NCBI RefSeq assembly: GCF_001665295.1
Contig: NZ_LZSE01000116.1
Span: 1-58,946 of the forward strand
Length of the DNA stretch: 58,946 nucleotides
Reading direction: 5' to 3'
DNA from: Mycobacterium sp. 1554424.7
GTDB lineage: Bacteria > Actinomycetota > Actinomycetes > Mycobacteriales > Mycobacteriaceae
In this document: positions 7,210 to 16,825 of the stretch, piece by piece
Position numbering within the stretch: position 1 is the first letter of the stretch
How the letters are laid out: each line of letters starts with the position of its first letter
Program-made: the position numbers and the translations under genes
The notes under the pieces: model-generated
The model's input: only the letters and a program-made list of their open reading frames with translations
Told to the model about the DNA's origin: nothing
Database searches by the model: none

Positions 7210-9084
7210 CTACGCCTGGGTCATCGCGTAGTAGGCGCCGCGCCTCGCCAGCAGCTGGGCGTGGTTTCCCTGTTCGACGACGCGGCCGTCCTGGACCACC
7301 ACAATTCGGTCGGCGTCGCGGATCGTCGAAAGGCGGTGCGCGATAATGAAACTCGTGCGGCCCCGGCGAAGCTCCCGCATCGCCCGCTGAACGAGGGCCT
7401 CGGTGCGGGTGTCCACCGAGCTGGTCGCCTCGTCGAGGATCAGCAGCTGCGGGCGGGCGAGGAACGCGCGGGCGATGGTGATGAGTTGGCGCTCGCCGGC
7501 GCTGATGTTGGCGCCGTCGGCGCTGACCCGGGTGCGGTAGCCGTCCGGCAGGGTGTGCACGAACCGGTCCACGTACGCCGCCTTGGCGGCCTCGGTCACC
7601 TCGGCCTCGCCCGCCCCCGGGCGTCCGTAGGCGATGTTCTCCGCGATCGTCCCGTCGAACAGCCAGGTGTCCTGCAGCACCATGCCGATCCGCGACCGCA
7701 GCGACTGCCTGCTGACGGTGGTGATGTCAACCCCGTCGATCAATATCCGGCCCGAATCGACGTCGTAGAACCGCATCAGCAGGTTCACCATCGTGGTCTT
7801 GCCCGCCCCGGTCGGTCCGACGATCGCCACCGTGCTGCCCGGCTCGGCCACCAGCGACAGGTCGTGGATCACCGGCGTGCCCGGCCGGTACGCGAAATTC
7901 ACGTGCTCGAACTCGACCCGGCCGCCGGCCGCCGGGAGCGTTCCCTCGGGGTCCGGCGGCTCCTCGGGCTCGTCGAGCAGGTCGAAGACGCGCTCGGCGC
8001 TGGCCACCCCGGATTGCAGGGTGTTGTACATCCCGGCCACCTGGCTCACCGGCGCGTTGAACTGCCGCAGGTATTGGATGAAGGCCTGGATGCTGCCCAG
8101 CGTGATCTGCCCGGTGGCCACCTGCAGGCCGCCGACCACGGCGACCGCCGCGTAGCCGACATTGCCGATGAACCCCGTCGCCGGCGCCACCAGGCCGGAG
8201 AAGAATTGCGCGCCGAAGCTGGCCCGGTAGACGTCGTCGTTGAGGCGGCGGAACTGCTCGCGCGCCGCGGCCGCATGCCCGAAGGTCCGGACCACCGTGA
8301 AGCCGCTGTAGGTCTCCTCGATGTGGGCGTTGAGGCGCCCGGTGCTTGTCCACTGCGCCACGAACAGGCGCTGCGAACGCCGCGCGATCGCTCGCGTCGC
8401 CAGCAGCGAGATCGGCACGGCCAGCAGCGTGATCCCCGCCAGCAACGGCGAGATCGACACCATCATCGCCAGCACGGCCACCACGGTCAGGGCCGCCGTG
8501 AGCAGCTGGCTGATCGTCATCGACAGCGACGACTGGACGTTGTCGATGTCGTTGGTGACCCGGCTCAGCAGCTCGCCGCGCTGCCGTCCGTCGAAGTAGG
8601 ACAGCGGCAGCCGGTGGATCTTGTCCTCGACGTCGGAACGCAGCGCGACCATGGTGCGCTGAATGGTGACGTTGAGCAGCCGAACCTGGACCCAAATCAG
8701 CAGCGCCGCAACGATGTACAGAGCCAGCGCCAGCGCCAGCACCCGGGCCACCGCCCCGAAGTCCACGCCCCGGCCCGGCACCACGTTCATCCCGGACAGC
8801 AGGTCGGCGAAGGCGTTCTGGCCGCGGGCGCGGGCGGCGGCGACGGCCTGCGCCTTGCTGATCCCGGCGGGCAGCTGCCGCCCGATGACGCCGTTGAACA
8901 GCAGGTCGGTGGCGTGGCCGAGGATCCGCGGGACGACGACCCCGATCGCCGTGCCGATGACGCCCAGCGCGATCACCGCGATGCTCAGGCCCCGTTGCGG
9001 CGCAAGCCGTTTCACCAGCCGGGTGGCCGACGCCCAGAAGTCGCGGGAGCGCCCCGCCGCCGGCGCCACGGGTGTCACCGTCAC
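7210..9084 (-). CDS. ABC exporter half-transporter, TM-NBD (Rv1272c-like)
   Basis: 624 residues: six-helix type I exporter membrane domain (about 30-340) followed by an ATPase domain (about 375-615). Walker A is [11 protein letters not shown], signature [14 protein letters not shown] (SAGER instead of the usual SGGQ), Walker [14 protein letters not shown]-loop IIAHRLST. It should form a heterodimer with the product of the upstream gene; GTG start and TGA overlap in GTGA at 9081-9084, so the two are translated together. The pair is equivalent to Rv1273c/Rv1272c. Lipid or drug export is likely, but the substrate cannot be read from sequence. Confidence 0.92.
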   Translation of the reverse strand: MTVTPVAPAAGRSRDFWASATRLVKRLAPQRGLSIAVIALGVIGTAIGVVVPRILGHATDLLFNGVIGRQLPAGISKAQAVAAARARGQNAFADLLSGMNVVPGRGVDFGAVARVLALALALYIVAALLIWVQVRLLNVTIQRTMVALRSDVEDKIHRLPLSYFDGRQRGELLSRVTNDIDNVQSSLSMTISQLLTAALTVVAVLAMMVSISPLLAGITLLAVPISLLATRAIARRSQRLFVAQWTSTGRLNAHIEETYSGFTVVRTFGHAAAAREQFRRLNDDVYRASFGAQFFSGLVAPATGFIGNVGYAAVAVVGGLQVATGQITLGSIQAFIQYLRQFNAPVSQVAGMYNTLQSGVASAERVFDLLDEPEEPPDPEGTLPAAGGRVEFEHVNFAYRPGTPVIHDLSLVAEPGSTVAIVGPTGAGKTTMVNLLMRFYDVDSGRILIDGVDITTVSRQSLRSRIGMVLQDTWLFDGTIAENIAYGRPGAGEAEVTEAAKAAYVDRFVHTLPDGYRTRVSADGANISAGERQLITIARAFLARPQLLILDEATSSVDTRTEALVQRAMRELRRGRTSFIIAHRLSTIRDADRIVVVQDGRVVEQGNHAQLLARRGAYYAMTQA

Positions 9085-10835
9085 TGCTTGCCCCCCACAC
9101 CGGCCCCCACCGACTGCGAGTCGGCGAATTCCGCGTAGGTGGCGCAGTCGGCCAGCAGCGATTCGTGCGTGCCCGCGCCCACCAATTTCCCGTCGTCGAC
9201 GACGATCACCTGGTCGGCCTGGGCCGCGGCGGAAACCCGTTGGGTGACAACGATGATCGTCGCATTGGTCGACGCCTGGGCCAGCGACGCGCGCACCCGC
9301 GCGTCGGTGTGCACGTCGAGCGCGCCGAACGAGTCGTCGAACAGGTAGATGGCGGGGCGGCGGATGACGGCCCGCGCGATCGCCAGCCGTTGCCGCTGCC
9401 CACCCGAGAAGTTGATGCCGCCCTGGGCGACGCGCATCTGCAGCCCGTCATCGTGGGCGCGCACGAACCCGTCGGCGTCGGCCACCCGCAACGCCTCCCA
9501 CATCTCCTCGTCGGTGACCACCTGCCCGGGAGCCGCGCCGTAACCTAGGTTGTCCGCGACCGTCCCCGAGAACAGGTAGCCGCGCTGGGGGACCAGCCCG
9601 ATCGCCGACCACAGCCGTTCGGTGTGGTAGTCGCGGACGTCGACGTCGTCGACCAGCACGGCGCCCGAGGTGACGTCGTAGAGCCGGCAGATCAGCGACA
9701 CCAGCGTCGACTTTCCTGAACCGGTGCTGCCCACGATCGCGGTCGTCGTGCCGGGCTCCGCGGTGAACGAAATGTCTTGCAGCACCGGGCGATCGGCGCC
9801 CGGATAGGTGAAGCTGGCACCGTCCAACCGCACGGCACCCGTGATCCCGCCCCGCGGAAATCGCGGGTTCGGGGGCTCCTCGACGGCGGCGCGGGTGTCC
9901 AGCACCTCGGTGATCCGTTCGGCGCACACCGCCGCGCGCGGCAGCACCACCAGCGTCATCGTGGCCATCAACACCGCCATCAGGATCTGGGTGAAATAGA
10001 CCAGGAACGCGGTCAGCGAACCGACCTGCATCTGGCCGCGATCGATCCGCAGGCCGCCGAACCAGATCAGCGCGACGCTGGACGCGTTGATGGTCAGCGT
10101 GGTCAGCGGCAGCATGAGCGCCTGCAGGTTGCCGGCGGTTAGCGCGGTGTTGGACAGTGCGGTGTTGGCGCGGGCGAATCGGTCGCGCTCGTAGCGCTCG
10201 CGGGCGAACGCGCGGACCACCCGGACGCCGGACAGCTGGTCGCGCACCACGCGGTTGATGCCGTCGATCAGGCTTTGCATGCGGCGCAGCAGCGGCAGCA
10301 TGCGCGACATGACGAAGTAATTGGTCACGGCCATGACCGGGACGCTGACCAGCAGCAGCCAGGTCAGCGCGGCCTCCTGGTGGATGGCCATGACGATGCC
10401 GCCCACGCACATGATCGGCGCGGTGATCAGCACGGTGCCGCCGATCTGGACCAGGTATTGGATCTGCCGGACGTCGTTGGTGCTGCGCGTCAACAGGGTT
10501 GGCGCGCCGAATCGGTCCGTCTCGCGCTCGGAGAAGGTGGTGACGTGGTCGAAGATCGCCCGGCGCAGGTCGCGGCCGAAGCCCATGGCCGCCCGCGAGC
10601 CGACGTAGACGGCCCCGACCGCGCACAGGACCTGCAGGCCGGTCACCGAAAGCATCACCATGCCGAGGCGGACGATGGTGCCGGTGTCGCCCTTGGCCAC
10701 GCCCTCGTCGATGATCGTCGCGTTGACCGTGGGCAGGTACAGCGACGCCAGCGTGCTGGTCAGCTGGAGCATCAGTAGCACCGCAACCAGCCGCCGGTAC
10801 GGCCGGATGTACTGGCGCAGCAGTGCCAGGAGCAT
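9081..10835 (-). CDS. ABC exporter half-transporter, TM-NBD (Rv1273c-like)
   Basis: 584 residues: membrane domain about 1-310, then ATPase domain with Walker [12 protein letters not shown], signature [15 protein letters not shown] and a Walker B-like strand [13 protein letters not shown] in which the catalytic Glu after the last Asp is replaced by Ser (DDSFGALD). The switch region ends in VVTQRVS, with Gln where the H-loop His is usual. These are hallmarks of the degenerate site of a heterodimeric exporter, so ATP hydrolysis is probably carried mainly by one composite site with its partner. Start 10835 is chosen because the membrane domain begins there. Confidence 0.92.
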   Translation of the reverse strand: MLLALLRQYIRPYRRLVAVLLMLQLTSTLASLYLPTVNATIIDEGVAKGDTGTIVRLGMVMLSVTGLQVLCAVGAVYVGSRAAMGFGRDLRRAIFDHVTTFSERETDRFGAPTLLTRSTNDVRQIQYLVQIGGTVLITAPIMCVGGIVMAIHQEAALTWLLLVSVPVMAVTNYFVMSRMLPLLRRMQSLIDGINRVVRDQLSGVRVVRAFARERYERDRFARANTALSNTALTAGNLQALMLPLTTLTINASSVALIWFGGLRIDRGQMQVGSLTAFLVYFTQILMAVLMATMTLVVLPRAAVCAERITEVLDTRAAVEEPPNPRFPRGGITGAVRLDGASFTYPGADRPVLQDISFTAEPGTTTAIVGSTGSGKSTLVSLICRLYDVTSGAVLVDDVDVRDYHTERLWSAIGLVPQRGYLFSGTVADNLGYGAAPGQVVTDEEMWEALRVADADGFVRAHDDGLQMRVAQGGINFSGGQRQRLAIARAVIRRPAIYLFDDSFGALDVHTDARVRASLAQASTNATIIVVTQRVSAAAQADQVIVVDDGKLVGAGTHESLLADCATYAEFADSQSVGAGVGGKQ

Positions 10836-10945
10836 GGGGTAACTGTTGCACACGGGGCCCGCCGCGGGTGCCAACGCGGGGCCGAAACGCCTGCTCAGCA
10901 GCTGTGTCCACGGTTGACCCACGCGCTGCCGCTACAGTGCATCGT

Positions 10946-11506
10946 GTGACCAGCAGAAGGCGAGGCGCGAGAGCGCTGGCTCTGGCGGCGTCGGCTCTGA
11001 TGATCCTGATCCTTGCGGGTTGCTCGGGTTCCGGCGACAACAAACCGGGGGCGACGGCATCGTCGACGCCGGGCAACGGCGAGGGCCACCACGGGCCGAT
11101 GTTCCCGCAGTGCGGCGGCATCAACGACCAGACCGTGTCGGAGCTGACCAAGGTGACCGGGCTGGTGAACACCGCACGGAACTCCGTCGGCTGCCAGTGG
11201 CTGGCGGGCGGCGGGATCCTCGGCCCGCACTTCTCCTTCTCCTGGTATCGCGGCAGCCCGATCGGGCGCGAACGCAAGACCGAGGAGCTGTCGCGCGCCA
11301 GCGTCGACGACATCAACATCAACGGCCACGGCGGCTTCATCGCCGTTGGCAACGAGCCCAACCTCGGCGACTCGCTGTGCGAGGTCGGCATCCAGTTCCA
11401 GGACGACTTCATCGAATGGTCGGTCAGCTTCAGCCAAAAGCCGTTCCCGCCGCCGTGCGACATCGCGAAGGAACTGGCCCGTCAATCGATTGCGAACTCC
11501 AAATGA
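10946..11506 (+). CDS. lprB: Lipoprotein LprB
   Basis: 186 residues starting at GTG 10946 ([13 protein letters not shown]). Lipoprotein signal peptide with lipobox LILAGC. The mature part has a DUF3558-like pattern with conserved cysteines (FPQCGGI, SVGCQWL, SLCEVGI, PPPCDIA). It is membrane-anchored on the outer face; role unknown. Divergent from the ABC exporter operon with about 110 bases between them, and overlapping lprC by ATGA, as in M. tuberculosis (Rv1274-Rv1275). Confidence 0.9.
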   Translation: MTSRRRGARALALAASALMILILAGCSGSGDNKPGATASSTPGNGEGHHGPMFPQCGGINDQTVSELTKVTGLVNTARNSVGCQWLAGGGILGPHFSFSWYRGSPIGRERKTEELSRASVDDININGHGGFIAVGNEPNLGDSLCEVGIQFQDDFIEWSVSFSQKPFPPPCDIAKELARQSIANSK

Positions 11507-12048
11507 GCAGATGGACCGTCCGTGCCGCCGTGGCCGTGGTGTGCGCCGCGCTGCTGGTGCTGACCGGCTGTTCGCGGTCGGTTGGCGGCAACGCCATCAA
11601 GGCGGGCGGCAACCCCCCGCGCAACAACAACTCTCAGCAGCAGTATCCGAACCTGCTCAAGGAGTGCGAGGTGTTGACCACCGACATCCTGGCCAAGACC
11701 GTGGGCGCCGACCCGCTTGACATTCAGAGCACGTTCGTCGGCGCCATCTGCCGGTGGCAGGCCGCCAACCCGGCCGGGCTGATCGACATCACCCGGTTCT
11801 GGTTCGAACAGGGCAGCCTGGGCAACGAGCGCAAGGTCGCCGAGTTCCTCAAGTACAAGATCGAGAACCGCTCGATCGCCGGCATCGAGTCCATCGTGAT
11901 GCGCCCGGACGACCCGAACGGGGCGTGCGGGGTGGCGAGCAACGCGGCCGGGGTGGTCGGCTGGTGGGTCAATCCCCAGGTGCCCGGCATCGACGCGTGT
12001 GGGCAGGCGCTCAAGCTCATGGAGCTGACGCTGGCCACGAATAGCTAG
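11503..12048 (+). CDS. lprC: Lipoprotein LprC
   Basis: 181 residues; lipoprotein signal peptide with lipobox VLTGC. The same DUF3558-type cysteine layout as LprB (LLKECEVLT, GAICRWQ, NGACGVA, GIDACGQ), so LprB and LprC are paralogues. ATG 11503 overlaps the lprB stop, so the two are co-translated. The 3' end overlaps the convergent phosphatase gene by four bases. Confidence 0.9.
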   Translation: MSRWTVRAAVAVVCAALLVLTGCSRSVGGNAIKAGGNPPRNNNSQQQYPNLLKECEVLTTDILAKTVGADPLDIQSTFVGAICRWQAANPAGLIDITRFWFEQGSLGNERKVAEFLKYKIENRSIAGIESIVMRPDDPNGACGVASNAAGVVGWWVNPQVPGIDACGQALKLMELTLATNS

Positions 12049-12548
12049 CGGGGCACTTCGAAACCGGTCAGCGCGGCCCGGCCGGGTTCGAGTCCCTTCC
12101 ACGCGCCCGGCACCGCGAGCACCGCAATCGCCGACGTGGGAAATTTCGTCGAAATGCGTTCCACCACGGCGATGTTCGTGCCGTCATCCTCCGCCAGCAC
12201 GAGCGCCAGCCCCGACATCGTCGGCTCGTGACCGATGACCAGCAGCGTGCCGACGTCGTCGGCCGTCCGGTTGATCTCATCGATCATCGTGCCCGGGGTG
12301 GCGCCGTAGAGCCGCCCGCTGTAGCGGACCGGCGCGTCGATTCCGGTCCTGTCCAGCGTCTGCCGCGCCCGCGTCGCCGTGGAGCACAGCACCGCGTCGA
12401 CGCCGGACACGTTGGCGCGCAGCCAGTCCCCGGCCAGCCCGGCCTCCCTGATGCCGCGCGGTGCCAACGGCCGGTCGTGGTCGGGGACACCTTCCGGGTA
12501 GTCCGATTTGGCGTGCCGCATCAGCAGCAGTGTGTGCCGTTCGCTCAC
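12045..12548 (-). CDS. SixA-type phosphohistidine phosphatase (histidine phosphatase superfamily)
   Basis: 167 residues, GTG start. The phosphohistidine nucleophile motif is LLMRHAKSDYP (RHA in place of RHG, typical of SixA), and the second catalytic His is in LVIGHEPTMSG. Small, single-domain, cytoplasmic. Equivalent to Rv1276c. The true substrate in mycobacteria is not known. Confidence 0.9.
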   Translation of the reverse strand: MSERHTLLLMRHAKSDYPEGVPDHDRPLAPRGIREAGLAGDWLRANVSGVDAVLCSTATRARQTLDRTGIDAPVRYSGRLYGATPGTMIDEINRTADDVGTLLVIGHEPTMSGLALVLAEDDGTNIAVVERISTKFPTSAIAVLAVPGAWKGLEPGRAALTGFEVPR

Positions 12549-12880
12549 GCGCTCACGCTAATCAGTGCCGGGCCAGCCGCGCTACCGTGGGTCGCTCTCG
12601 TCGCGCGGCGGCCTCCCGCCGGCGTTGCTGCCAGCGTCGGGGTTGATCCCAGTCGGGCTTGTGAAATTGTCTATTCTCGCCACGTCGGCAGGTGTAGCGT
12701 GACCTCATGTTCGGATCGGTTCGCCTGGCCGTTGGGGGTCGGGATCGACGAGACAGGTTCGTCAAGGCCGTCGGGGGCCGGGCCCGCGCGTGGCAACAGA
12801 ATGCCGTGGCATCCGATTCAGCTTCGATTTGCTGAGCCGTCTGCTACCGATGACCGCCCTGCCTCGAAGGAGGGGCCCGG
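12549..12880. other. Intergenic, no confident gene
   Basis: 332 bases upstream of the phosphatase gene. A 42-codon frame at 12708-12836 (MFGSVRLAVGG) has no ribosome-binding site and no recognisable relatives. No RNA gene seen. Confidence 0.4.
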
Positions 12881-13045
12881 ATGACCGCCGACGACACGCG
12901 CCACAGGGTGGCTGATGACGAGAAGCGCCGACGAATGCAGCAAATCGAAGACATACTCCGCCGGCTCAATCCGGACTTGACCGACGAGCAACTGGAAGAG
13001 CTGATGGTGCAGTTTCGCCGGCGATCCGGATTGTCCGACCGCTAA
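12881..13045 (+). CDS. Small helical protein, unknown function
   Basis: 54 residues (MTADDTRHRVADDEKRRMQQ and on), rich in charged residues and predicted to be a helical hairpin; C-terminal half IEDILRRLNPDLTDEQLEEL looks like a short dimerisation or adaptor helix. A strong GAAGGAGG lies 8-15 bases before the ATG, which is the main support for a real gene. It sits just outside the disrupted REP13E12 gene. No family recognised. Confidence 0.6.
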   Translation: MTADDTRHRVADDEKRRRMQQIEDILRRLNPDLTDEQLEELMVQFRRRSGLSDR

Positions 13046-13156
13046 GCCCACCGTGGCCAGCAACCGTCCCCGTTTCGTCTCCACGGTCAAAATCTTTGCA
13101 CGCCAACGTGTTTCGCATCCGCCACTATGCGCACCGCGCAGGCGGGGTCGCGCTCA

Positions 13157-13459
13157 CTATGCCGCGTCGTCGTCGTCTTCCCCTCCTTCCTCGTTGCGGA
13201 GGAGTTTTTCGGGGTGCCAGTAGTTGTTGGTGCGGGGTTGGCCGCGGTCGAGATGGGGCGGGGGGATCCATTCGGTTTCGCCCTTGGTGTTTTTGCGGGT
13301 GGTCCAGCCGTCAGGGCTGAGCATCCGGTGCTGGCAGCCGCAGGCGAAGGTGAGGTCGTTGACGTCGGTGGTGCGGCATTGCGCGTAGTCGGTGACGTGG
13401 TGGACTTCGCTGTAGTAGCCGGGCACGGTGCACCCGGGTGCGGTGCAGCCGCGGTCCTT
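13157..13459 (-). pseudogene. REP13E12 (DUF222-HNH) protein, C-terminal HNH part, separated from its N-terminus
   Basis: Encodes 100 residues from [20 protein letters not shown] onward, with the HNH endonuclease core: paired cysteines around CTAPGC, EVHHV, and the third motif [10 protein letters not shown]. Ends in an acidic tail. It has no native start: the first half of the gene lies 9.9 kb away at 23386-24468 on the same strand. Joining the two at the shared GGC triplet gives one in-frame 461-residue protein with the usual REP13E12 junction RIVLYAKDRGC. The gene was therefore intact before integration. Any frame running into it from the island would give a different N-terminus. Confidence 0.93.
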
Positions 13460-13489
13460 GGCATGACCGCCCGGGTTGTGCATATATGC
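13449..13489. other. Left hybrid attachment site of the island
   Basis: Host arm (13449-13462, ending GGC) joined to a phage arm (13463-13489, containing CCCGGGTTGTGCATATATGC). The phage arm recurs as an imperfect inverted repeat at the right junction: 16 of 19 aligned bases match after one gap. This is the layout of a serine-integrase attP split by integration. Confidence 0.85.
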
Positions 13490-13690
13490 CCTGACCGGCA
13501 GAGATACGGGCGACAGCTTAATCGAGGACGATCGGATATGCCCGGTGCAAGCGGCCATCTTGCACGGGCCCGACGCCCGCAATCACCAAGGGTGAGCGGC
13601 GCGGTCGGTACACTCGCGACTCGGGCCGATAATCGGCAGGCGGACCCCCACGCGGGCATCACCAGGCGTAGAGCACCAAGCGAGAGCACC

Positions 13691-14545
13691 ATGAGCAACC
13701 TTTCCAGGGCCGCGACACGAGAGGAGATTCTTGATGCTGCGCGCCGCCAGTTTCACCGCCTGCGCCGCCACATGGACGCGCTTCAGGCCGGTGAAGTCGG
13801 TGCAGTCGATGACGTGGCTGGTGTCCTACGCGCGCTGCTTGCCCACGGCTCGGGCGACGATGGTCTGAAAAGGCTGTGCAAGATGCACGGCATCAATCTC
13901 CCGAAGGTCTATGTCTCGGAGCCCGTCGCTGACCAGCAATCGATTGCGCTGGCTTTCGGTGCGGTGCCGGCACCGGCGGATTTCGAGGAGCCGGCTCGGT
14001 ATTTGGACACCGATGCGTGGCGAAGACTTCCGGCCCTGATTGTGCGCTCGGCGCCGAGAAGAGTGAGCACATGGGAGCAGGTAATTCGGGAGTACGGCAA
14101 CACATTTGGTTCACATCTGAGTGGAACCATCCCACATCTGCTGTCGGAGATCTCATCAATTTGCTACAGCGGACCACTTGATCTGGGCGAGTACTTGATT
14201 CACTGCGCCGGGATCGTCGCGGAGGACGCTCTCCAACAGGCATTGAGCACTATCGACGGTGACGCGGATGCGGCAACGAAATGCCCTCAGCATCAACGGC
14301 TTAACCCGATTGTCCGCTTGATCGTCGAGCGGCAGGCCCCCAAAGGGGGAATCAGCGCGCAGTATTCCATCGCCGGCTATCCAATCGGGTCAACAATTGA
14401 GCTTGTGAAAGTGCGCCTCAATGATCAGAACTTTATATTGAAGGTAACGCGAGATACCGCTAACGCGAGCACTTTTGACTGGGAATACGAACAGAGCGGG
14501 CCTGGGGCCTGGCGCGGTTCTGGAACTGAGAAGCATCGCGTCTAA
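13691..14545 (+). CDS. Hypothetical protein of the island
   Basis: 284 residues, ATG at 13691. The N-terminal third is helical and rich in Arg/Ala (ATREEILDAARRQFHRLRRH), resembling a DNA-binding or helical adaptor region but not a clear helix-turn-helix. The middle is mixed, and the last 80 residues (PIVRLIVERQ to the end) look like beta strands. No family recognised, no signal peptide or membrane helix. It is the first gene inside the left attachment site, the place where cargo often sits. Codon use is less GC-biased toward its 3' end. Confidence 0.65.
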   Translation: MSNLSRAATREEILDAARRQFHRLRRHMDALQAGEVGAVDDVAGVLRALLAHGSGDDGLKRLCKMHGINLPKVYVSEPVADQQSIALAFGAVPAPADFEEPARYLDTDAWRRLPALIVRSAPRRVSTWEQVIREYGNTFGSHLSGTIPHLLSEISSICYSGPLDLGEYLIHCAGIVAEDALQQALSTIDGDADAATKCPQHQRLNPIVRLIVERQAPKGGISAQYSIAGYPIGSTIELVKVRLNDQNFILKVTRDTANASTFDWEYEQSGPGAWRGSGTEKHRV

Positions 14546-14890
14546 GCGCCCACGCCAGCTCGGCTCCAATCTTGGCAGCTCGCAGCCATATTCACGGGTA
14601 GACGTTCACATTGGACTCTGACGGGCTGATCGCGCCGTCGGCGACCACGGCAACACCACCCTGATTAGCCTCGCAGCCTGCGCCGGACATCAGATTCAGC
14701 GTTCGTCACGGCCGCAATGGTGGCGTTAGGCACCGATAACGATTTCTTTGGCGTGTCGGCGAAACCTCGCCGCACAACCTAACAAACGTTAGTCAACACG
14801 GCACGGCCCTGAGCTGCGCAAAGCACGATCGGTTTACCGAAATCACTTGGTTGCCACCGAACTTGCCCGAATAGGTGCCATCGTCGATAT
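14546..14890. other. Island intergenic region with a CTAAC palindrome
   Basis: 345 bases with no credible gene. A short palindrome CTAACAAACGTTAG (14779-14792) lies about 100 bases before the next gene and could be an operator of an island regulator. No regulator was identified. Confidence 0.35.
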
Positions 14891-15124
14891 ATGCCTATCA
14901 GCAGTGAAGCTGCCCCCGTGCGCGCCCAGGTCGCCTCCCTCAAGCGATGCGTCCGCAACGGAGAGCGGCGGCCCGACGACCCCAAACTCGCGCAAGCCGA
15001 GCAAAAGTTACGCGCGATCATCATGCGTGAGCGCGCCGAGCGCTTCGCCGCGGAACTGCAAACGCTCCCCGCCGAGCAGCGCCAGATCATCGCCGCGATC
15101 TTGCTGGCCAAGAGCGGTGCCTGA
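14891..15124 (+). CDS. Small helical island protein
   Basis: 77 residues (MPISSEAAPVRAQVASLKRC). Mostly helical with a charged core (LAQAEQKLRAIIMRERAERF), consistent with a coiled-coil dimer. Small genes of this kind are common in mycobacterial prophages and islands. Its TGA overlaps the next ATG (bases 15122-15126), so the two are likely coupled. No function known. Confidence 0.6.
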   Translation: MPISSEAAPVRAQVASLKRCVRNGERRPDDPKLAQAEQKLRAIIMRERAERFAAELQTLPAEQRQIIAAILLAKSGA

Positions 15125-15303
15125 TGACCACCACGCCGCCCGATGACCGCGACCACCTCCTGCCGTGGCTCGCCCCGCTGTCCGCGAAGTCCCGCGCGGC
15201 GGTCGCCGCCGGCATCGCAGACTGGCCCCCGCTAACCGACCGCCAACGCGAGCGGCTGACTTGCCCTTTAGCTCACGGTTTGCCAGTGGGTGCGATTGAG
15301 TAA
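15124..15303 (+). CDS. Small island protein coupled to the preceding gene
   Basis: 59 residues (MTTTPPDDRDHLLPWLAPLS). The N-terminal 45 residues (up to LTDRQRERL) look like a short helical protein, but the last 15 (LTCPLAHGLPVGAIE) overlap the 3' end of a convergent gene and do not look native. The original C-terminus may have been replaced by recombination at about 15260. Start inferred from the TGATG overlap. Confidence 0.5.
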   Translation: MTTTPPDDRDHLLPWLAPLSAKSRAAVAAGIADWPPLTDRQRERLTCPLAHGLPVGAIE

Positions 15304-15810
15304 GTCGCGTACGCCCTGAAGGCTCTGATGGCACACGTTGTTCGGGTTCTCCGCGAAGTCCTTCATATCGCGGGTGACCTCGTCGGCTACGAGGCCTACG
15401 TAGAATTTGGTTTGCTGAAGGCGGAGAAGGCTGAAGTGGGCAAGTTGCTTGTTGATGGAATCTCTGACCGGTTGGCCGGAAATCACCGGGGGTACTCGCT
15501 CTAGCGGGCCCGGATTGGGCGGCCGCCAGTTCGTCACATAGTCGCCAGCCCAGACATCATCCCGGTTCCTCTCCGACGGGGGAACTGTCAAGAAGTCATT
15601 GAGAACCCGAGCGTGCATCAATGCGGCCTCGAAAAATGCCATCGTAGCCACGCGTGCCGGGTCGGCGCGGTCCAAGCTCATCAGGTCGTGACGCTGGTCT
15701 CGGTGCCTGTCTTGTTCGGCGCGGCCACCGCGCAGCATGGCGACTTCGTAGTACAGGTGGATTTCCGCCAATTCGTCGAGTTGTGCCTTGGTTGGCGCTG
15801 TTCTGGCCAT
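15268..15810 (-). CDS. Hypothetical protein of the island
   Basis: 180 residues from ATG 15810 (MARTAPTKAQLDELAEIHLY); another ATG at 15852 would add 14 residues, and neither has a good ribosome-binding site. Helical throughout, no membrane segment and no motif I can name. Features include an acidic-aromatic N-terminal helix and HFSLLRLQQTKFYVGLVADE. It runs against the two small genes on its left and overlaps the second by 36 bases. Function unknown; cargo is likely. Confidence 0.6.
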   Translation of the reverse strand: MARTAPTKAQLDELAEIHLYYEVAMLRGGRAEQDRHRDQRHDLMSLDRADPARVATMAFFEAALMHARVLNDFLTVPPSERNRDDVWAGDYVTNWRPPNPGPLERVPPVISGQPVRDSINKQLAHFSLLRLQQTKFYVGLVADEVTRDMKDFAENPNNVCHQSLQGVRDLLNRTHWQTVS

Positions 15811-15872
15811 GCGCAGCACCGTACGCCGCGACGCGGCGAACCGGCCAGCCATTTTATTGGCGTGCGCCGTCG

Positions 15873-16160
15873 GTGCGGACCCCGACGATCGGGGCGGCCG
15901 GGCGGCTCATAGCCGCCGCCGGCGGCGCTGCAGGTATCGGAGGCGGGGTGTTCGTGTTTGGCGTGTGGGGCTTGTTGGGGCCCGGACCGGTTTCATTGGT
16001 TGGCGCGGTTGTTGGGCTGTGCACCACTACCCGGCGTGACATCGGTTCATCAGGCGCACGAAGCGGCATTAGCGGCAAACCCGCTACGGTCGCCGTCTAT
16101 TCGGCGACTATGTCCCGTTCAGCTACCTTCCAACGCTTGTGTTTGATTGACGCTTACTAG
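15873..16160 (+). CDS. Possible small membrane protein
   Basis: About 95 residues from GTG 15873. One Gly/Ala-rich hydrophobic stretch (LIAAAGGAAGIGGGVFVFGV, then WGLLGPGPVSLVGAVVGL) would give one or two membrane helices, followed by a basic tail. It is divergent from the preceding gene with about 60 bases between. Support is only the frame and composition; no ribosome-binding site stands out. Confidence 0.35.
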   Translation: MRTPTIGAAGRLIAAAGGAAGIGGGVFVFGVWGLLGPGPVSLVGAVVGLCTTTRRDIGSSGARSGISGKPATVAVYSATMSRSATFQRLCLIDAY

Positions 16161-16182
16161 CGGATTACCCGGGGAGACACGG

Positions 16183-16410
16183 CTTTTGGAAACTAAAGGA
16201 AACTCCCGCAAGCCCACGCCCGCTATCCCTAGTTATGAGGTGAACCACCGGGAAACGCCGGTGGCGCTTGCGACCGCGTTCGATGAATTGATCGACCCGC
16301 TAGCCGAGCGCAACTTTGACCTCCATGAGGCGGTCGGGGACGGCAGGATATCCGGTCCAACTAGCCGGGACGTTTGCGTCGCGACGCACCGGCTGCCGGG
16401 CAATGTTTGA
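16183..16410 (+). CDS. Possible small hypothetical protein
   Basis: About 75 residues from a TTG at 16183, with GGGGAG 8-9 bases upstream. Middle part ALATAFDELIDPLAERNFDL looks like a soluble helix. The base composition is lower in GC than the backbone. No relative recognised; may be noncoding. Confidence 0.3.
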   Translation, partial: LLETKGNSRKPTPAIPSYEVNHRETPVALATAFDELIDPLAERNFDLHEAVGDGRISGPTSRDVCVATHRLPGNV

Positions 16411-16825
16411 TGGGAGTCCCTCCGCGACACTGGCGTCGTGCGAAGTGGGTAATAATCGCGACCCGCACCGAACCCCATAAAGAAGGTGTACCTGACAGCA
16501 GGTGCAATGGAAGTCACAATGCGAGCACATTCCCAGACAAGCACCGCCGAACGTCACGACGACGACGCGTTTTCGTCGCGCCAGCGTGTTGGATAAAAGC
16601 CGGCCGGCGACCGAGGCTTACCCGAGAACCAGAACGTCTGAACTATTTGGGGCCCTATCCGACCGCACACAAAGGGGTTTTCGCCGGTAACTTTGAAGTA
16701 CCACTGCAAACCGCAGTGGCGAAGAACCCGGAGGCGGGGACCTCGCCCAATAAAGCGGGACCGCGTTGGCAGACGCGGCCCCGTCTCCGGATCTCCCCGA
16801 GCTGCAACACGGAAGGCGATCGGAT
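16411..16825. other. Island intergenic region
   Basis: 415 bases, comparatively AT-rich for this genome. Several overlapping frames exist, but none has a convincing start, ribosome-binding site or protein-like composition. A GGAAGG at 16811-16816 serves the next gene. Confidence 0.4.

Noticed and set aside
12708-12836. 42-codon frame MFGSVRLAVGG
   Set aside because: No ribosome-binding site and no sign of coding; left as intergenic.
13157-13582. HNH protein as an independent gene starting in the island
   Set aside because: The first residues come from the phage arm and have no family match; the remainder completes the split REP13E12 gene.
13127-13690. N-terminal extension of the first island gene through the HNH fragment
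   Set aside because: The plus-strand frame is open but antisense to the HNH part; ATG 13691 is the sensible start.
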